The notes under the pieces were generated by a model. That model saw only the letters and a program-made list of their open reading frames with translations, ran no database searches and was not told the origin of the DNA. The position numbers and the translations under genes were made by a program. 12,867 nucleotides of DNA from JANRKN01 sp033763435. GTDB taxonomy: Bacteria; Planctomycetota; Phycisphaerae; Phycisphaerales; UBA1924. Positions 7,367 to 12,867 of the stretch are shown piece after piece. Position 1 is the stretch's first letter; each line of letters opens with the position of its first letter. The stretch spans positions 1-12,867 of the forward strand of contig JANRKN010000075.1 of the NCBI GenBank assembly GCA_033763435.1, written 5' to 3'.

Positions 7367-8029
7367 TCAGGCTCCCGTCGTCCCCCGCCGACCCGTGCCC
7401 TTCCCGTCTTTCCTGTTCGGCTTCGGTGCGGAGGGCTTGCCGGGGCTCACCTCAGGATGGCCCGCGATGAAGTACCGCAAGCGCCTCGCGGCCCACGCCC
7501 CGGCATACTCCACGCCCACGCGCGCCGTCGTCCTCACACGCACGCGGACCGACTCGGGCCGGGTGATTTCGATCCACAGCCGGTCCGATTGTTCGAGGTC
7601 CTCGCCGTTGAGCGCGAGGTCGATCGCCATCGCCTGCGTGAGCCGCGCGGGACCGGAGGCCAGTGCGCGCTGCCCGTTCCGCAGCTCGCGCATCCGCTCG
7701 GCGCCCTCGGTCGCTTCGAGCGCGCGGATCAGCACCGCCCCCGCGTCGCCTGTCACGACGTTCAGGCAGTGGTGCAGCCCGTACGTGAAGTAGACATACG
7801 CGTGCCCCGCGCCGCCGTGCATCACCTCATTCCGCGCCGTTCGCCGCCCGTTCCACGTATGGCTCGCCCGATCCCGAGGCCCCAGATACGCCTCCGTCTC
7901 GACGATGATCCCCGCCAACCGCTCGCCCCCGCCCGGGAGAACACGCACGAGCCGCTGGCCTAGCAGCCAACGCGCAATCGATCTCGCATCGCCCGCGAAG
8001 CACGTCCTCGTCGCGCGCTCGCGGCTCAT
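7367..8029 (-). CDS. mpg: 3-methyladenine DNA glycosylase (AAG/MPG family)
   Basis: This 220-residue base-excision repair enzyme should remove alkylated or deaminated purines (3-methyladenine, 7-methylguanine, hypoxanthine), leaving an abasic site. Residues known from human AAG line up well: catalytic Glu125 with E46 in VETEAY, stacking Tyr127 with Y48, His136 with H57 in ASHTWNG, Tyr159 with Y80 in YVYFTYG, Asn169 with N90 in HCLNVV and Arg182 with R102 in LIRALE. The SGPARLTQAM block (125-134) is also typical. Residues about 196-220 form a Pro/Lys/Arg/Gly-rich tail beyond the usual fold, perhaps for non-specific DNA contact. The ATG overlaps the stop of the upstream DUF971 gene by one base (TGATG) and lacks a strong ribosome site of its own, so translation is probably coupled. 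Confidence 0.95.
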   Translation of the reverse strand: MSRERATRTCFAGDARSIARWLLGQRLVRVLPGGGERLAGIIVETEAYLGPRDRASHTWNGRRTARNEVMHGGAGHAYVYFTYGLHHCLNVVTGDAGAVLIRALEATEGAERMRELRNGQRALASGPARLTQAMAIDLALNGEDLEQSDRLWIEITRPESVRVRVRTTARVGVEYAGAWAARRLRYFIAGHPEVSPGKPSAPKPNRKDGKGTGRRGTTGA

Positions 8030-8400
8030 CAGGGCACCGGAGCATCCGGCCGCGGGCTCTCGGCGCTCGGTGTCCGCGGGTCGATCTCACGCAGGTACGC
8101 CCACGAGTAGATCCCCGTGTCGTGCCCATCGCTGAAGCGGATCCGCAGCGCGTAGTTGCCCACCAGCTCGGCCCCCAGCGCCGTCAGAGGCCCGCCCGGA
8201 CGAGCCGCGCTCGCCGGCAGCACCGCCAGCGGGTTCTTCTTCATTTCCTCGCGAAGCTGGCGCATGTCCGCGCTGGGCGACATCTTCCGCAGGTACGCGA
8301 TCGAGTAGTACGAGCTCGACCCGTCGGCCCACTGGATCGTCAGGCCCCGGTCCTTCTTGAGGTCCAAGTGCGCGGGCATCTCGGCCGCCGGGTTCGTCAT
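8029..8400 (-). CDS. DUF971 domain protein (GBBH-like N-terminal domain)
   Basis: This 123-residue protein is a stand-alone DUF971 domain, the fold found at the N-terminus of gamma-butyrobetaine hydroxylase. Evidence is the opening LTIQWADGSS (20-29), SIAYLRKMSPSADMRQL (33-49) and the strongly typical end VGNYALRIRFSDGHDTGIYSW split around 80-100, then AYLREID. Eukaryotic and some bacterial members bind zinc through cysteines near the LR motif; here those positions read SPSADM, as in the known cysteine-free bacterial form, so no zinc site is expected. DUF971 domains are often linked with Mrp/ApbC iron-sulfur carriers, but none is visible here. A GGAG lies 9 bases before the ATG. The gene overlaps the DNA glycosylase gene downstream and is divergent from pyrF across 89 bases, which must hold both promoters. 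The cellular role is unknown. Confidence 0.9.
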   Translation of the reverse strand: MTNPAAEMPAHLDLKKDRGLTIQWADGSSSYYSIAYLRKMSPSADMRQLREEMKKNPLAVLPASAARPGGPLTALGAELVGNYALRIRFSDGHDTGIYSWAYLREIDPRTPSAESPRPDAPVP

Positions 8401-8489
8401 CGGGCGCTTCTCCGCCAGGCGCCGAGGGTGGGAACAATCCCGCCGCCCGCACCATCCGCCTTCCCCCGTCTCTCCGGGAGAACAACCGT

Positions 8490-9386
8490 ATGTCCTTTGC
8501 CCAGCGCCTGAGTGACCACATCCGCCGAGCGGGCTCGCCGATCTGCGTCGGGCTCGACCCGGTCATCGAGCAGATTCCCCCGGCGATCCGCGCGTCGCAC
8601 CCTGACCCGGTCGATGCGATCCGCGCGTTCACCATCGGCGTGCTGGATGCCGCGCAGGGCGTTGCGCCGATCGTCAAGTTTCAGTCCGCCTGCTACGAGC
8701 GCTACGGCGCGCGGGGCGTCGCGGCGCTGGAAGAGGGACTCGCCGCATGCGCCCCCCGCGGCGTGCTCGCGCTGCTGGACGCCAAGCGAGGCGATATCGG
8801 CATCTCGGCGCGCCACTACGCCGCCGCGGCCTCGGGCGCCCGCGCCGACGCGATCACCCTCTCGCCCTATCTCGGCCCCGACACGCTCATGCCCTACCTC
8901 GACGCGGGGCTGGGCATCTTCGTCCTTGTCCGCACGTCCAACCCCGACTCGGATGTGATCCAGTCCGAGCGCTTGGCCGGTGGGGCCGGTGGGGCCGGTG
9001 GCGCCGGGGGGACCGCAGGCACAACGGTCGCGGGGCACGTCGCGGCGATCGTGCGGAGATTGGGTGAAACTCGGCGCGGCGCCTCCGGGCTCTCCGACGT
9101 CGGCGCGGTCGTCGGCGCGACCAAGTCCGCCGATGCCGCCGAACTGCGACGGCTCATGCCCGACACCTGGTTCCTCATCCCGGGTTTCGGAGCGCAGGGC
9201 GGCTCAGCCAAAGACATCGTGCCGATGGTCCGCCCGGGCTCGGCGCCCGAAACCAGCGGCGTGCTCGTGACCGCCTCGCGCTCGATCATCTACCCCGCAG
9301 GAGACCACAGCGATTGGCGTGGCGCGATCCGCGAGGCCGCGCTCGCGTTCCACGCCGAAATCGCCGCGGTCGTGCGCCCGAGCTGA
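8490..9386 (+). CDS. pyrF: Orotidine 5'-phosphate decarboxylase, PyrF type 2
   Basis: This enzyme makes UMP from orotidine 5'-phosphate, the last step of de novo pyrimidine synthesis, in the cytoplasm. The 298 residues fit the longer type 2 family (TIGR02127-like) rather than the roughly 235-residue type 1. Motifs are CVGLDP (19-24), VKFQSACYERYG (62-73), the catalytic LDAKRGDIG with D97, K99 and D102, LSPYLGPDTLMPYL, VRTSNPDS, VGAT (208-211), IPGFGAQGG (230-238) and ASRSIIYPAG (262-271). A Gly/Ala tract (about 164-177), coded by a 9-base tandem repeat, fills a surface loop after the phosphate-region TSNP motif. GGGAG stands 9 bases before the ATG. It is the only plus-strand gene between minus-strand neighbours, so it is probably transcribed alone. 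Confidence 0.96.
   Translation: MSFAQRLSDHIRRAGSPICVGLDPVIEQIPPAIRASHPDPVDAIRAFTIGVLDAAQGVAPIVKFQSACYERYGARGVAALEEGLAACAPRGVLALLDAKRGDIGISARHYAAAASGARADAITLSPYLGPDTLMPYLDAGLGIFVLVRTSNPDSDVIQSERLAGGAGGAGGAGGTAGTTVAGHVAAIVRRLGETRRGASGLSDVGAVVGATKSADAAELRRLMPDTWFLIPGFGAQGGSAKDIVPMVRPGSAPETSGVLVTASRSIIYPAGDHSDWRGAIREAALAFHAEIAAVVRPS
8975..9010 (+). repeat. 9-base tandem repeat inside pyrF
   Basis: GGCCGGTGG occurs three times in tandem (8975-9001), followed by one decayed unit (9002-9010). It codes for a Gly/Gly/Ala run in PyrF and keeps the frame, so changes in unit number would only lengthen or shorten a loop. Confidence 0.85.
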
Positions 9387-9431
9387 TCGAACGGACCCGA
9401 ACGGCGATCCTGTGCGCGGATCGACCGGACG

Positions 9432-9465
9432 AAAAAAAGAACCGCCCGCAAGGCGCGGGCGGTTC
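9432..9465 (-). terminator. Intrinsic terminator of the first PEP-CTERM gene
   Basis: A perfect 11-base-pair stem (arms 9439-9449 and 9455-9465) encloses the 5-base loop 9450-9454. On the minus strand it is followed at once by seven T residues (9438-9432). This is a classic Rho-independent terminator for the exported protein gene ending at 9509. Read on the plus strand the hairpin lies 52 bases past pyrF but has no T-run after it. Confidence 0.93.
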
Positions 9466-9508
9466 GGAGAGAGTCCCATGTTCGCGGGGAGCAGACCCGC
9501 GTTCAGAC

Positions 9509-10225
9509 TTACTTGCGGCGGCGACGGGCGACCATCAGGCCAGCCGCGCCGAGCAGGGCCATCGAGCCGGGCGTCGGCACCTGGGCCGAACCCGAGTACG
9601 AACCCTCCGAGTACCACGTGAGGCTCGGGAGGAAGTTCGCGTCCAGCGCCACGCCGCGGCCCGGGGCCGAAGCGGGGTACGGGATGATGCCCGACGTGTT
9701 GAGCACCGTCAGGGTGAAGTTGAAGTCAGGCGCGATCGGCAGAGCGCCGGCCGAGAGGCCGAGCGAAGCGATGTTCTTGTGCAGCGTGTAGTTGATGTTC
9801 GTCTCGGGATCAGCGCCGAACGCCGTGCCCGAAGCGCCCCAGCTGCGACGGCCGCCCAGCGCGGTCATCGAGCCGCCCGTGAACGTCGCGTCGAGGATGA
9901 GGCTGTTGTCCGAGGCGTCGCGGAACGCGAACGACCCGTCCAGGTTGTACAGGTGCTGCCACGAGGCGCCCACCTGGATGCTCGTCACGTAGGTCAGCGT
10001 GAAGTTCGCGCTGAACCGCGTCACGAACGAGATCGGGTTCTGGCCGTTGTCCGAGACCTCGAGGGTGACCGTCGAGTTCGGGGCAAGGGCCGAGGTGATC
10101 TGGTTGCCCTGGCCCGTGAAGGTCCAGGAAGCGTCGGCCGTATCCGACGCGAACGAGAAGAACGCGGCGTTGGCCGAACCGGCCACCGCACCAAGAATCG
10201 CAAGACCAGCAAGAGAACGAATCAC
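9509..10225 (-). CDS. Exported protein with PEP-CTERM-like sorting tail (paralog 1)
   Basis: This 238-residue protein starts with a signal peptide (MIRSLAGLAILGAVAGSANA, cleavage near residue 20) and ends with VPTPGSMALLGAAGLMVA then RRRRK (216-238). That is the planctomycetal form of the PEP-CTERM sorting signal: a short Pro motif, one membrane helix and an Arg cluster, normally processed by an exosortase. The central part is Thr/Ser/Asn/Gly-rich with probable beta-strands and no enzyme motif I recognise. It is similar to the next gene upstream, most clearly at residues about 53-140. The start is GTG with AAGGAG 7 bases before it, and no competing ATG precedes the signal peptide. It is probably a surface or matrix protein. 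No exosortase gene is in view. Confidence 0.88.
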   Translation of the reverse strand: MIRSLAGLAILGAVAGSANAAFFSFASDTADASWTFTGQGNQITSALAPNSTVTLEVSDNGQNPISFVTRFSANFTLTYVTSIQVGASWQHLYNLDGSFAFRDASDNSLILDATFTGGSMTALGGRRSWGASGTAFGADPETNINYTLHKNIASLGLSAGALPIAPDFNFTLTVLNTSGIIPYPASAPGRGVALDANFLPSLTWYSEGSYSGSAQVPTPGSMALLGAAGLMVARRRRK

Positions 10226-10232
10226 AGGGACT

Positions 10233-10238
10233 CTCCTT
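10233..10238 (-). promoter_or_regulatory. Ribosome binding site AAGGAG for a GTG start
   Basis: AAGGAG on the minus strand is 7 bases from GTG at 10225. It supports the rare start codon for PEP-CTERM paralog 1, whose signal peptide begins exactly there. Confidence 0.75.
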
Positions 10239-10243
10239 CCGCT

Positions 10244-10402
10244 CTAGGCGTTGTTCGCAATGGGGGTACAAACCGACCCCGTGCAGGAAGTCGGACCACT
10301 ACGAGACCCGCGGCATGCGCCACGGGCTAGGAGAAACATGCGCCGAGATTGCCCAAACGCCAGCAAAATGAGTCGCTGACCTAGGGTTTTTGGCGGACGC
10401 AT
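10244..10402 (-). CDS. Doubtful 52-residue small ORF between the two PEP-CTERM genes
   Basis: An ATG at 10402 lies 4 bases after the stop of PEP-CTERM paralog 2. It is preceded at 7 bases by AAGGAG, which overlaps that gene's last codons (10410-10415). The frame runs to TAG at 10244-10246, ending just before the ribosome site of paralog 1. The product has a weak hydrophobic patch (LILLAF, MFLLA) and three Cys and resembles no family I know. Against it, by my count only about 55 percent of third positions are G or C, unlike the very GC-rich third positions of the surrounding genes, so it may be chance. Confidence 0.22.
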   Translation of the reverse strand: MRPPKTLGQRLILLAFGQSRRMFLLARGACRGSRSGPTSCTGSVCTPIANNA

Positions 10403-10406
10403 GGCG

Positions 10407-11144
10407 CTACTCCTTACTCAATCCCGCGCGCCGTGCGGGAACCGGCCCTCCGTGACCTCTCCGCCGGCGTGCAGCCATGCACACCGGCACAAGCCCCAGC
10501 ACGAACGTCCCCGGTCCGGGAACCGCCGTACCCCAGAAGCCCCCTTGGGCCAGCCACGCGTCCCGCGGCAAGCCCTCCGACAGACCAACGAGCACGCCTC
10601 CCGGCGCGCCCCGCAACTGATTCAGTTCAAACCGGAACGCCCGCTCACGCGAGACGTCCAGACCCGCGAGCGCGCCCCCGGTCGCGAACGCCACCTGCGC
10701 AAAGCTGTCGTCGCCCCGCAGCGTCGCCGACATGCCCCAGGTGCTCTCGCCGAAGCTCCGGCTTTCAAAGAGTGCGTCGCGGAAGTCGACGCGGAGCAGC
10801 TCGCTGCCGTCGGTCACGGACCGAAAGCTCGCCGAGCCCCACAGCGAATAGCGGTGGACCCAGTTCCCGACCGAACCCGAGCGCTGATAGCTGCCCAGAC
10901 TGGCGGAGAAATCGAGCGTGGCGACAAAGTCGCGGACTTCACCGGCGACATCAGCCCGCAGCGTGACGGTCGGGACGGCGCCCAGGGTGATATCGCCCGG
11001 CGCGCGGTTGCGCGGATCGCCCGCAAAGATCGGCTGGCCCGGCGTCGGACCACTGAGCACCGTGAACACCGAGCCCGAGGCCGCGCCCGCCAGAAGCGAG
11101 AGCGCCAGCGCCGCCCGTGCGCACGCGAACGAAAGCTGCGTCAT
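10407..11144 (-). CDS. Exported protein with PEP-CTERM-like tail (paralog 2)
   Basis: This 245-residue protein has a signal peptide (RAALALSLLAGAASG, cleavage near residue 24) and a C-terminal VPGPGTFVLGLVPVCMAA plus RRRR (208-229), another PEP-CTERM-like sorting signal. Unlike its neighbour it carries 16 further residues after the Arg cluster, which is unusual because the Arg cluster normally ends such proteins. The body resembles paralog 1: TVTL, then (N/S)WxHxYxLxGSxxFR and an SxxGxSW/TWGxSxT-like stretch occur in the same order and spacing (59-145 here). The frame extends to 11246, but ATG at 11144, with GGAG 8 bases before it and the signal peptide right after, is the better start. The two genes read in the same direction 181 bases apart and probably arose by tandem duplication. 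Function unknown; likely surface-associated. Confidence 0.82.
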   Translation of the reverse strand: MTQLSFACARAALALSLLAGAASGSVFTVLSGPTPGQPIFAGDPRNRAPGDITLGAVPTVTLRADVAGEVRDFVATLDFSASLGSYQRSGSVGNWVHRYSLWGSASFRSVTDGSELLRVDFRDALFESRSFGESTWGMSATLRGDDSFAQVAFATGGALAGLDVSRERAFRFELNQLRGAPGGVLVGLSEGLPRDAWLAQGGFWGTAVPGPGTFVLGLVPVCMAARRRRGHGGPVPARRAGLSKE

Positions 11145-11284
11145 CGCGCAGACTCCAGCCGGGACCTTCAAGGGATTGCGGCGACCAAACCGCACTGCGC
11201 ACGCGTGACCCTCACGTGCGCGCAGACCTTGACCCAGTACGGTCAACGTGCCACCGCTTTGGGGTCGGGGCCAGCAAAGCTCCG

Positions 11285-11309
11285 AAAAAACTCAGCGACC
11301 GAGCCGCCG
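11285..11309 (-). terminator. Probable intrinsic terminator of the aminotransferase gene
   Basis: On the minus strand, 7-base arms (11309-11303 and 11299-11293) pair with two G-U wobbles around a 3-base loop. Two bases later a run of six T residues follows (11290-11285). It starts 6 bases past the aminotransferase stop. The stem is modest, so efficiency is uncertain. Confidence 0.5.
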
Positions 11310-11314
11310 GGCGA

Positions 11315-12529
11315 TCAGCCCTTCATCAGCTTCACGAGCACGTCCAGCCCGCGTTCGAGCTTGGAGGCCTCGGTCGCGAAGCTCAGGCGGAAGTGCGTCC
11401 CTCGCGCCGAGAACGTATCGCCCGGGACGATCAGCACCTTGTGGTCCAGCGCCCGGTGAAAGAGCGTCCGCGCGGGGCTCCGGCCCTCGTCGGTGCCCAT
11501 GCGGGCGGGAACCTGCGCAAAGGCATAAAACGCCCCGCCGGGCATCTGCACGTCCGTGACCTCGCGCAGGCGCCGGACGACCAGATCGCGACGACGCTCA
11601 TACTCGGCAACGTGCGGCGTCATGTCCACATCCAGCGCCGCGGCCGCGCCCACCTGCAGCGGGTGCGGCACGCCCACGTACACGTACTGCTGCAGCTTGG
11701 CCATCTCGTCGATCAGGCGCTTGGGCCCCGTCGCATAGCCCAATCGCCAGCCCGTGACGCCGTAGGTCTTGCCGAACCCGCGGATGACGAGCACCCGCTC
11801 GGCCGCGCCGGGCAGGCGCGCGGGCGATGGGCACACCTTCTTCGATCCGTCGGCCTTGTACTGCGTGCGCGTCTCGCTGTACGCGAACTCGTCGTAGATC
11901 TCGTCGGAGATCAGCACGATGTTCCGCGCTTGGCACAGCGCGAGCAACTCGGCGCACTCGCGCTCGCTCGCGACGACGCCCGACGGATTGCCGGGCGAAC
12001 AGAGCAGAATCGCCTTGGTCCGCGGCGTGATCAGAGGCTCCACGCGCGAGGCCGTCAGCTTGAAGTCCGGGTACGTGTCGCACTTGACGGCCTTGGCGCC
12101 GGTCATCGTCGCGAGATACGGATACAGGACGAACCAGGGGTCGGGGATGATGATCTCGTCGCCGTCATTGAGCAGCGCGAGCGCCGCGAGCATGAGCCCG
12201 CCCGAGGTGCCGCTGGTGACCATCAGCCCCGTCTCTTCGCCCGCGGCGGGGTCGGGCGCGCAGCGCCAGCCCAGGTCGGCGCGGACGTGCGTCGCAAGGC
12301 GCTCCATGAGCTGCGGGATGCCACGGGAGGGCGGATAGCCGTTGCGATTGGTGCGGATGGCGTCGATCGCGGCGTTCTGGATCGCGTCGGGCACGGGAAA
12401 GTCGGGCTGGCCGATCGAGAGATCGACCTTGTCGGGCACGCGCGCGCCGATCTCGAGAACCTGTCGGATGCCCGAGCCGTTGATCGCGCGGGCGCGGGAA
12501 GAGATCAGACCGTCGAGCGCGTCGGGCAT
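11315..12529 (-). CDS. Pyridoxal-phosphate aminotransferase, class I/II (AspC-like fold type I)
   Basis: This 404-residue cytoplasmic enzyme belongs to the aspartate/aromatic aminotransferase superfamily. It shows SIGQPDFPVPDAI (38-50), GYPPSRGIPQL (64-74), the cofactor-phosphate region TSGTSGG (105-111), SPGNPSGVV with N181 (178-186), SDEIYDEF with D209 and Y212, and the Schiff-base lysine K254 in GFGKTYGVTGWRLGY. R381 in HFRLSFA should bind the substrate carboxylate. In many relatives the lysine motif is SFSKTY, so Gly for Ser on both sides is a small difference. The exact amino donor and acceptor cannot be told. The frame runs upstream through the neighbouring gene to a TTG at 12769, but ATG at 12529, with GGAG 9 bases before it and the family N-terminus following, is the start. 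The gene lies on the same strand downstream of the small basic protein gene. Confidence 0.93.
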   Translation of the reverse strand: MPDALDGLISSRARAINGSGIRQVLEIGARVPDKVDLSIGQPDFPVPDAIQNAAIDAIRTNRNGYPPSRGIPQLMERLATHVRADLGWRCAPDPAAGEETGLMVTSGTSGGLMLAALALLNDGDEIIIPDPWFVLYPYLATMTGAKAVKCDTYPDFKLTASRVEPLITPRTKAILLCSPGNPSGVVASERECAELLALCQARNIVLISDEIYDEFAYSETRTQYKADGSKKVCPSPARLPGAAERVLVIRGFGKTYGVTGWRLGYATGPKRLIDEMAKLQQYVYVGVPHPLQVGAAAALDVDMTPHVAEYERRRDLVVRRLREVTDVQMPGGAFYAFAQVPARMGTDEGRSPARTLFHRALDHKVLIVPGDTFSARGTHFRLSFATEASKLERGLDVLVKLMKG

Positions 12530-12579
12530 GGGCGTGGACTCCGGCGTGGGAGTGGACGATACGCGGGCCGTGAATGACA

Positions 12580-12603
12580 ACGCCCGCCGGTGAGGGCGGG
12601 CGT
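12580..12603 (-). terminator. Hairpin, probable terminator after the small basic protein gene
   Basis: A perfect 9-base-pair stem (12580-12588 with 12595-12603) encloses a 6-base loop, 29 bases past the small protein's stop on the minus strand. Only a mixed T-rich stretch (TTGTCATTC) overlaps and follows its 3' arm, so it may be a weak or partial terminator that lets some transcription reach the aminotransferase. Confidence 0.5.
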
Positions 12604-12632
12604 CGGGCATGGACGAGAACAGGTGTGAACGA

Positions 12633-12794
12633 TCAGGCCTTGCCGACGAGCGTCTTGGCCAGACCCAGGACCTTGTCCTTGGAGTCGTTGAACTTCTTGT
12701 CGGCCTGGAGCTTGGCGATGCGCTCAGAGCGCTTGAGGACCGAACGCTTGGCCGCGGTGGTCGCGGCAACCTTCAGGGAACGATCGCGGCTCAT
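12633..12794 (-). CDS. Small basic protein of the Chlamydiae/Verrucomicrobia/Planctomycetes type
   Basis: This 53-residue, strongly basic protein matches my memory of the TIGR04137 family, a small conserved protein of the PVC bacteria. The typical features are the opening SxDxSLK (here SRDRSLKV), a basic middle KRSVLKRSERIAKL (17-30) like the family RNVLTRAERIEKL, and a short end with VLGLAK resembling VFGLPK. There is no signal peptide or membrane helix. Its size and charge suggest binding to RNA or ribosomes, which is inference. The frame continues upstream to 12842, but ATG at 12794, with AGGAAAGG ending 8 bases before it and the conserved opening right after, is clearly the start. A hairpin follows the gene. 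Confidence 0.85.
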   Translation of the reverse strand: MSRDRSLKVAATTAAKRSVLKRSERIAKLQADKKFNDSKDKVLGLAKTLVGKA

Positions 12795-12838
12795 GGTGAC
12801 TGCCTTTCCTTCTGACTCCGGACCCGACCGCCCCGCGA

Positions 12839-12867
12839 TCAACGCCCGTCGTGCTTGCGCCAGTACG
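12839..12867 (-). CDS. Possible C-terminal end of a further minus-strand gene
   Basis: At the 3' edge one minus-strand frame reads YWRKHDGR then TGA (12839-12841). The codons are GC-rich at third positions like real genes here, and the stop lies 44 bases before the small basic protein start, a natural gene spacing. Eight codons are too few to name a family, and the frame could be chance. Confidence 0.3.

Noticed and set aside
8894..9289. Minus-strand ORF antisense to pyrF
   Set aside because: PyrF on the plus strand has all catalytic motifs; the antisense product is Pro/Ala low-complexity derived from the repeat.
11117..12577. A 486-codon plus-strand frame antisense to the aminotransferase
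   Set aside because: The opposite strand encodes a complete aminotransferase with all key residues; this frame is compositional shadow (Arg/Ala/His-rich) without motifs.
12530..12769. N-terminal extension of the aminotransferase to a TTG at 12769
   Set aside because: It overlaps the small basic protein gene and a hairpin, is Ser/Arg/Pro-rich, and a proper ribosome site precedes the ATG at 12529.

Overview
The window looks like chromosomal housekeeping DNA from a high-GC planctomycete, probably of the Phycisphaerae. Three signs point there. Two very small conserved families typical of the Planctomycetes/Verrucomicrobia/Chlamydiae group are present (a Minf_1886-type protein and a 53-residue small basic protein). 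Two secreted proteins end in PEP-CTERM-like tails with the planctomycetal VPxPG...RRRR form. A large secreted tricorn-type protease is also present. Third codon positions are very GC-rich and Shine-Dalgarno sites are clear. I see no phage, insertion sequence, CRISPR array, rRNA or tRNA.

Layout: (1) The 5' edge holds the truncated 3' part of ffh on the plus strand (signal recognition particle GTPase), convergent with what follows across a short repeat-rich gap. (2) A minus-strand block holds, in transcription order, a Minf_1886-type protein, an AI-2E-family membrane permease and a 1197-residue tricorn-like protease with beta-propeller, PDZ and S41 domains. The last two are 78 bases apart and may share a transcript. 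(3) A minus-strand pair, a DUF971 protein followed by a 3-methyladenine DNA glycosylase, overlaps by one base at TGATG. (4) pyrF lies divergently on the plus strand. (5) Two tandem paralogous exported proteins with PEP-CTERM-like tails lie on the minus strand, the last one closed by a textbook intrinsic terminator. A doubtful 52-codon ORF with a good ribosome site sits between them. (6) A class I/II aminotransferase and the small basic protein gene follow on the minus strand, and a few codons of a further gene may reach the 3' edge.

The genes do not form one pathway. They cover protein targeting, secreted proteolysis, DNA repair, pyrimidine synthesis and amino-acid metabolism. I found no convincing new multi-gene system. 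The items most worth a second look are the tandem PEP-CTERM paralogs and the sequence between them, a G-quadruplex-capable repeat upstream of the Minf_1886-type gene, the altered active-site neighbourhood and Lys-rich linker of the tricorn homolog, the acidic Pro/Ser/Thr insertion in the permease, and the coupled DUF971-glycosylase pair. All family assignments are from reading motifs, without database searches.
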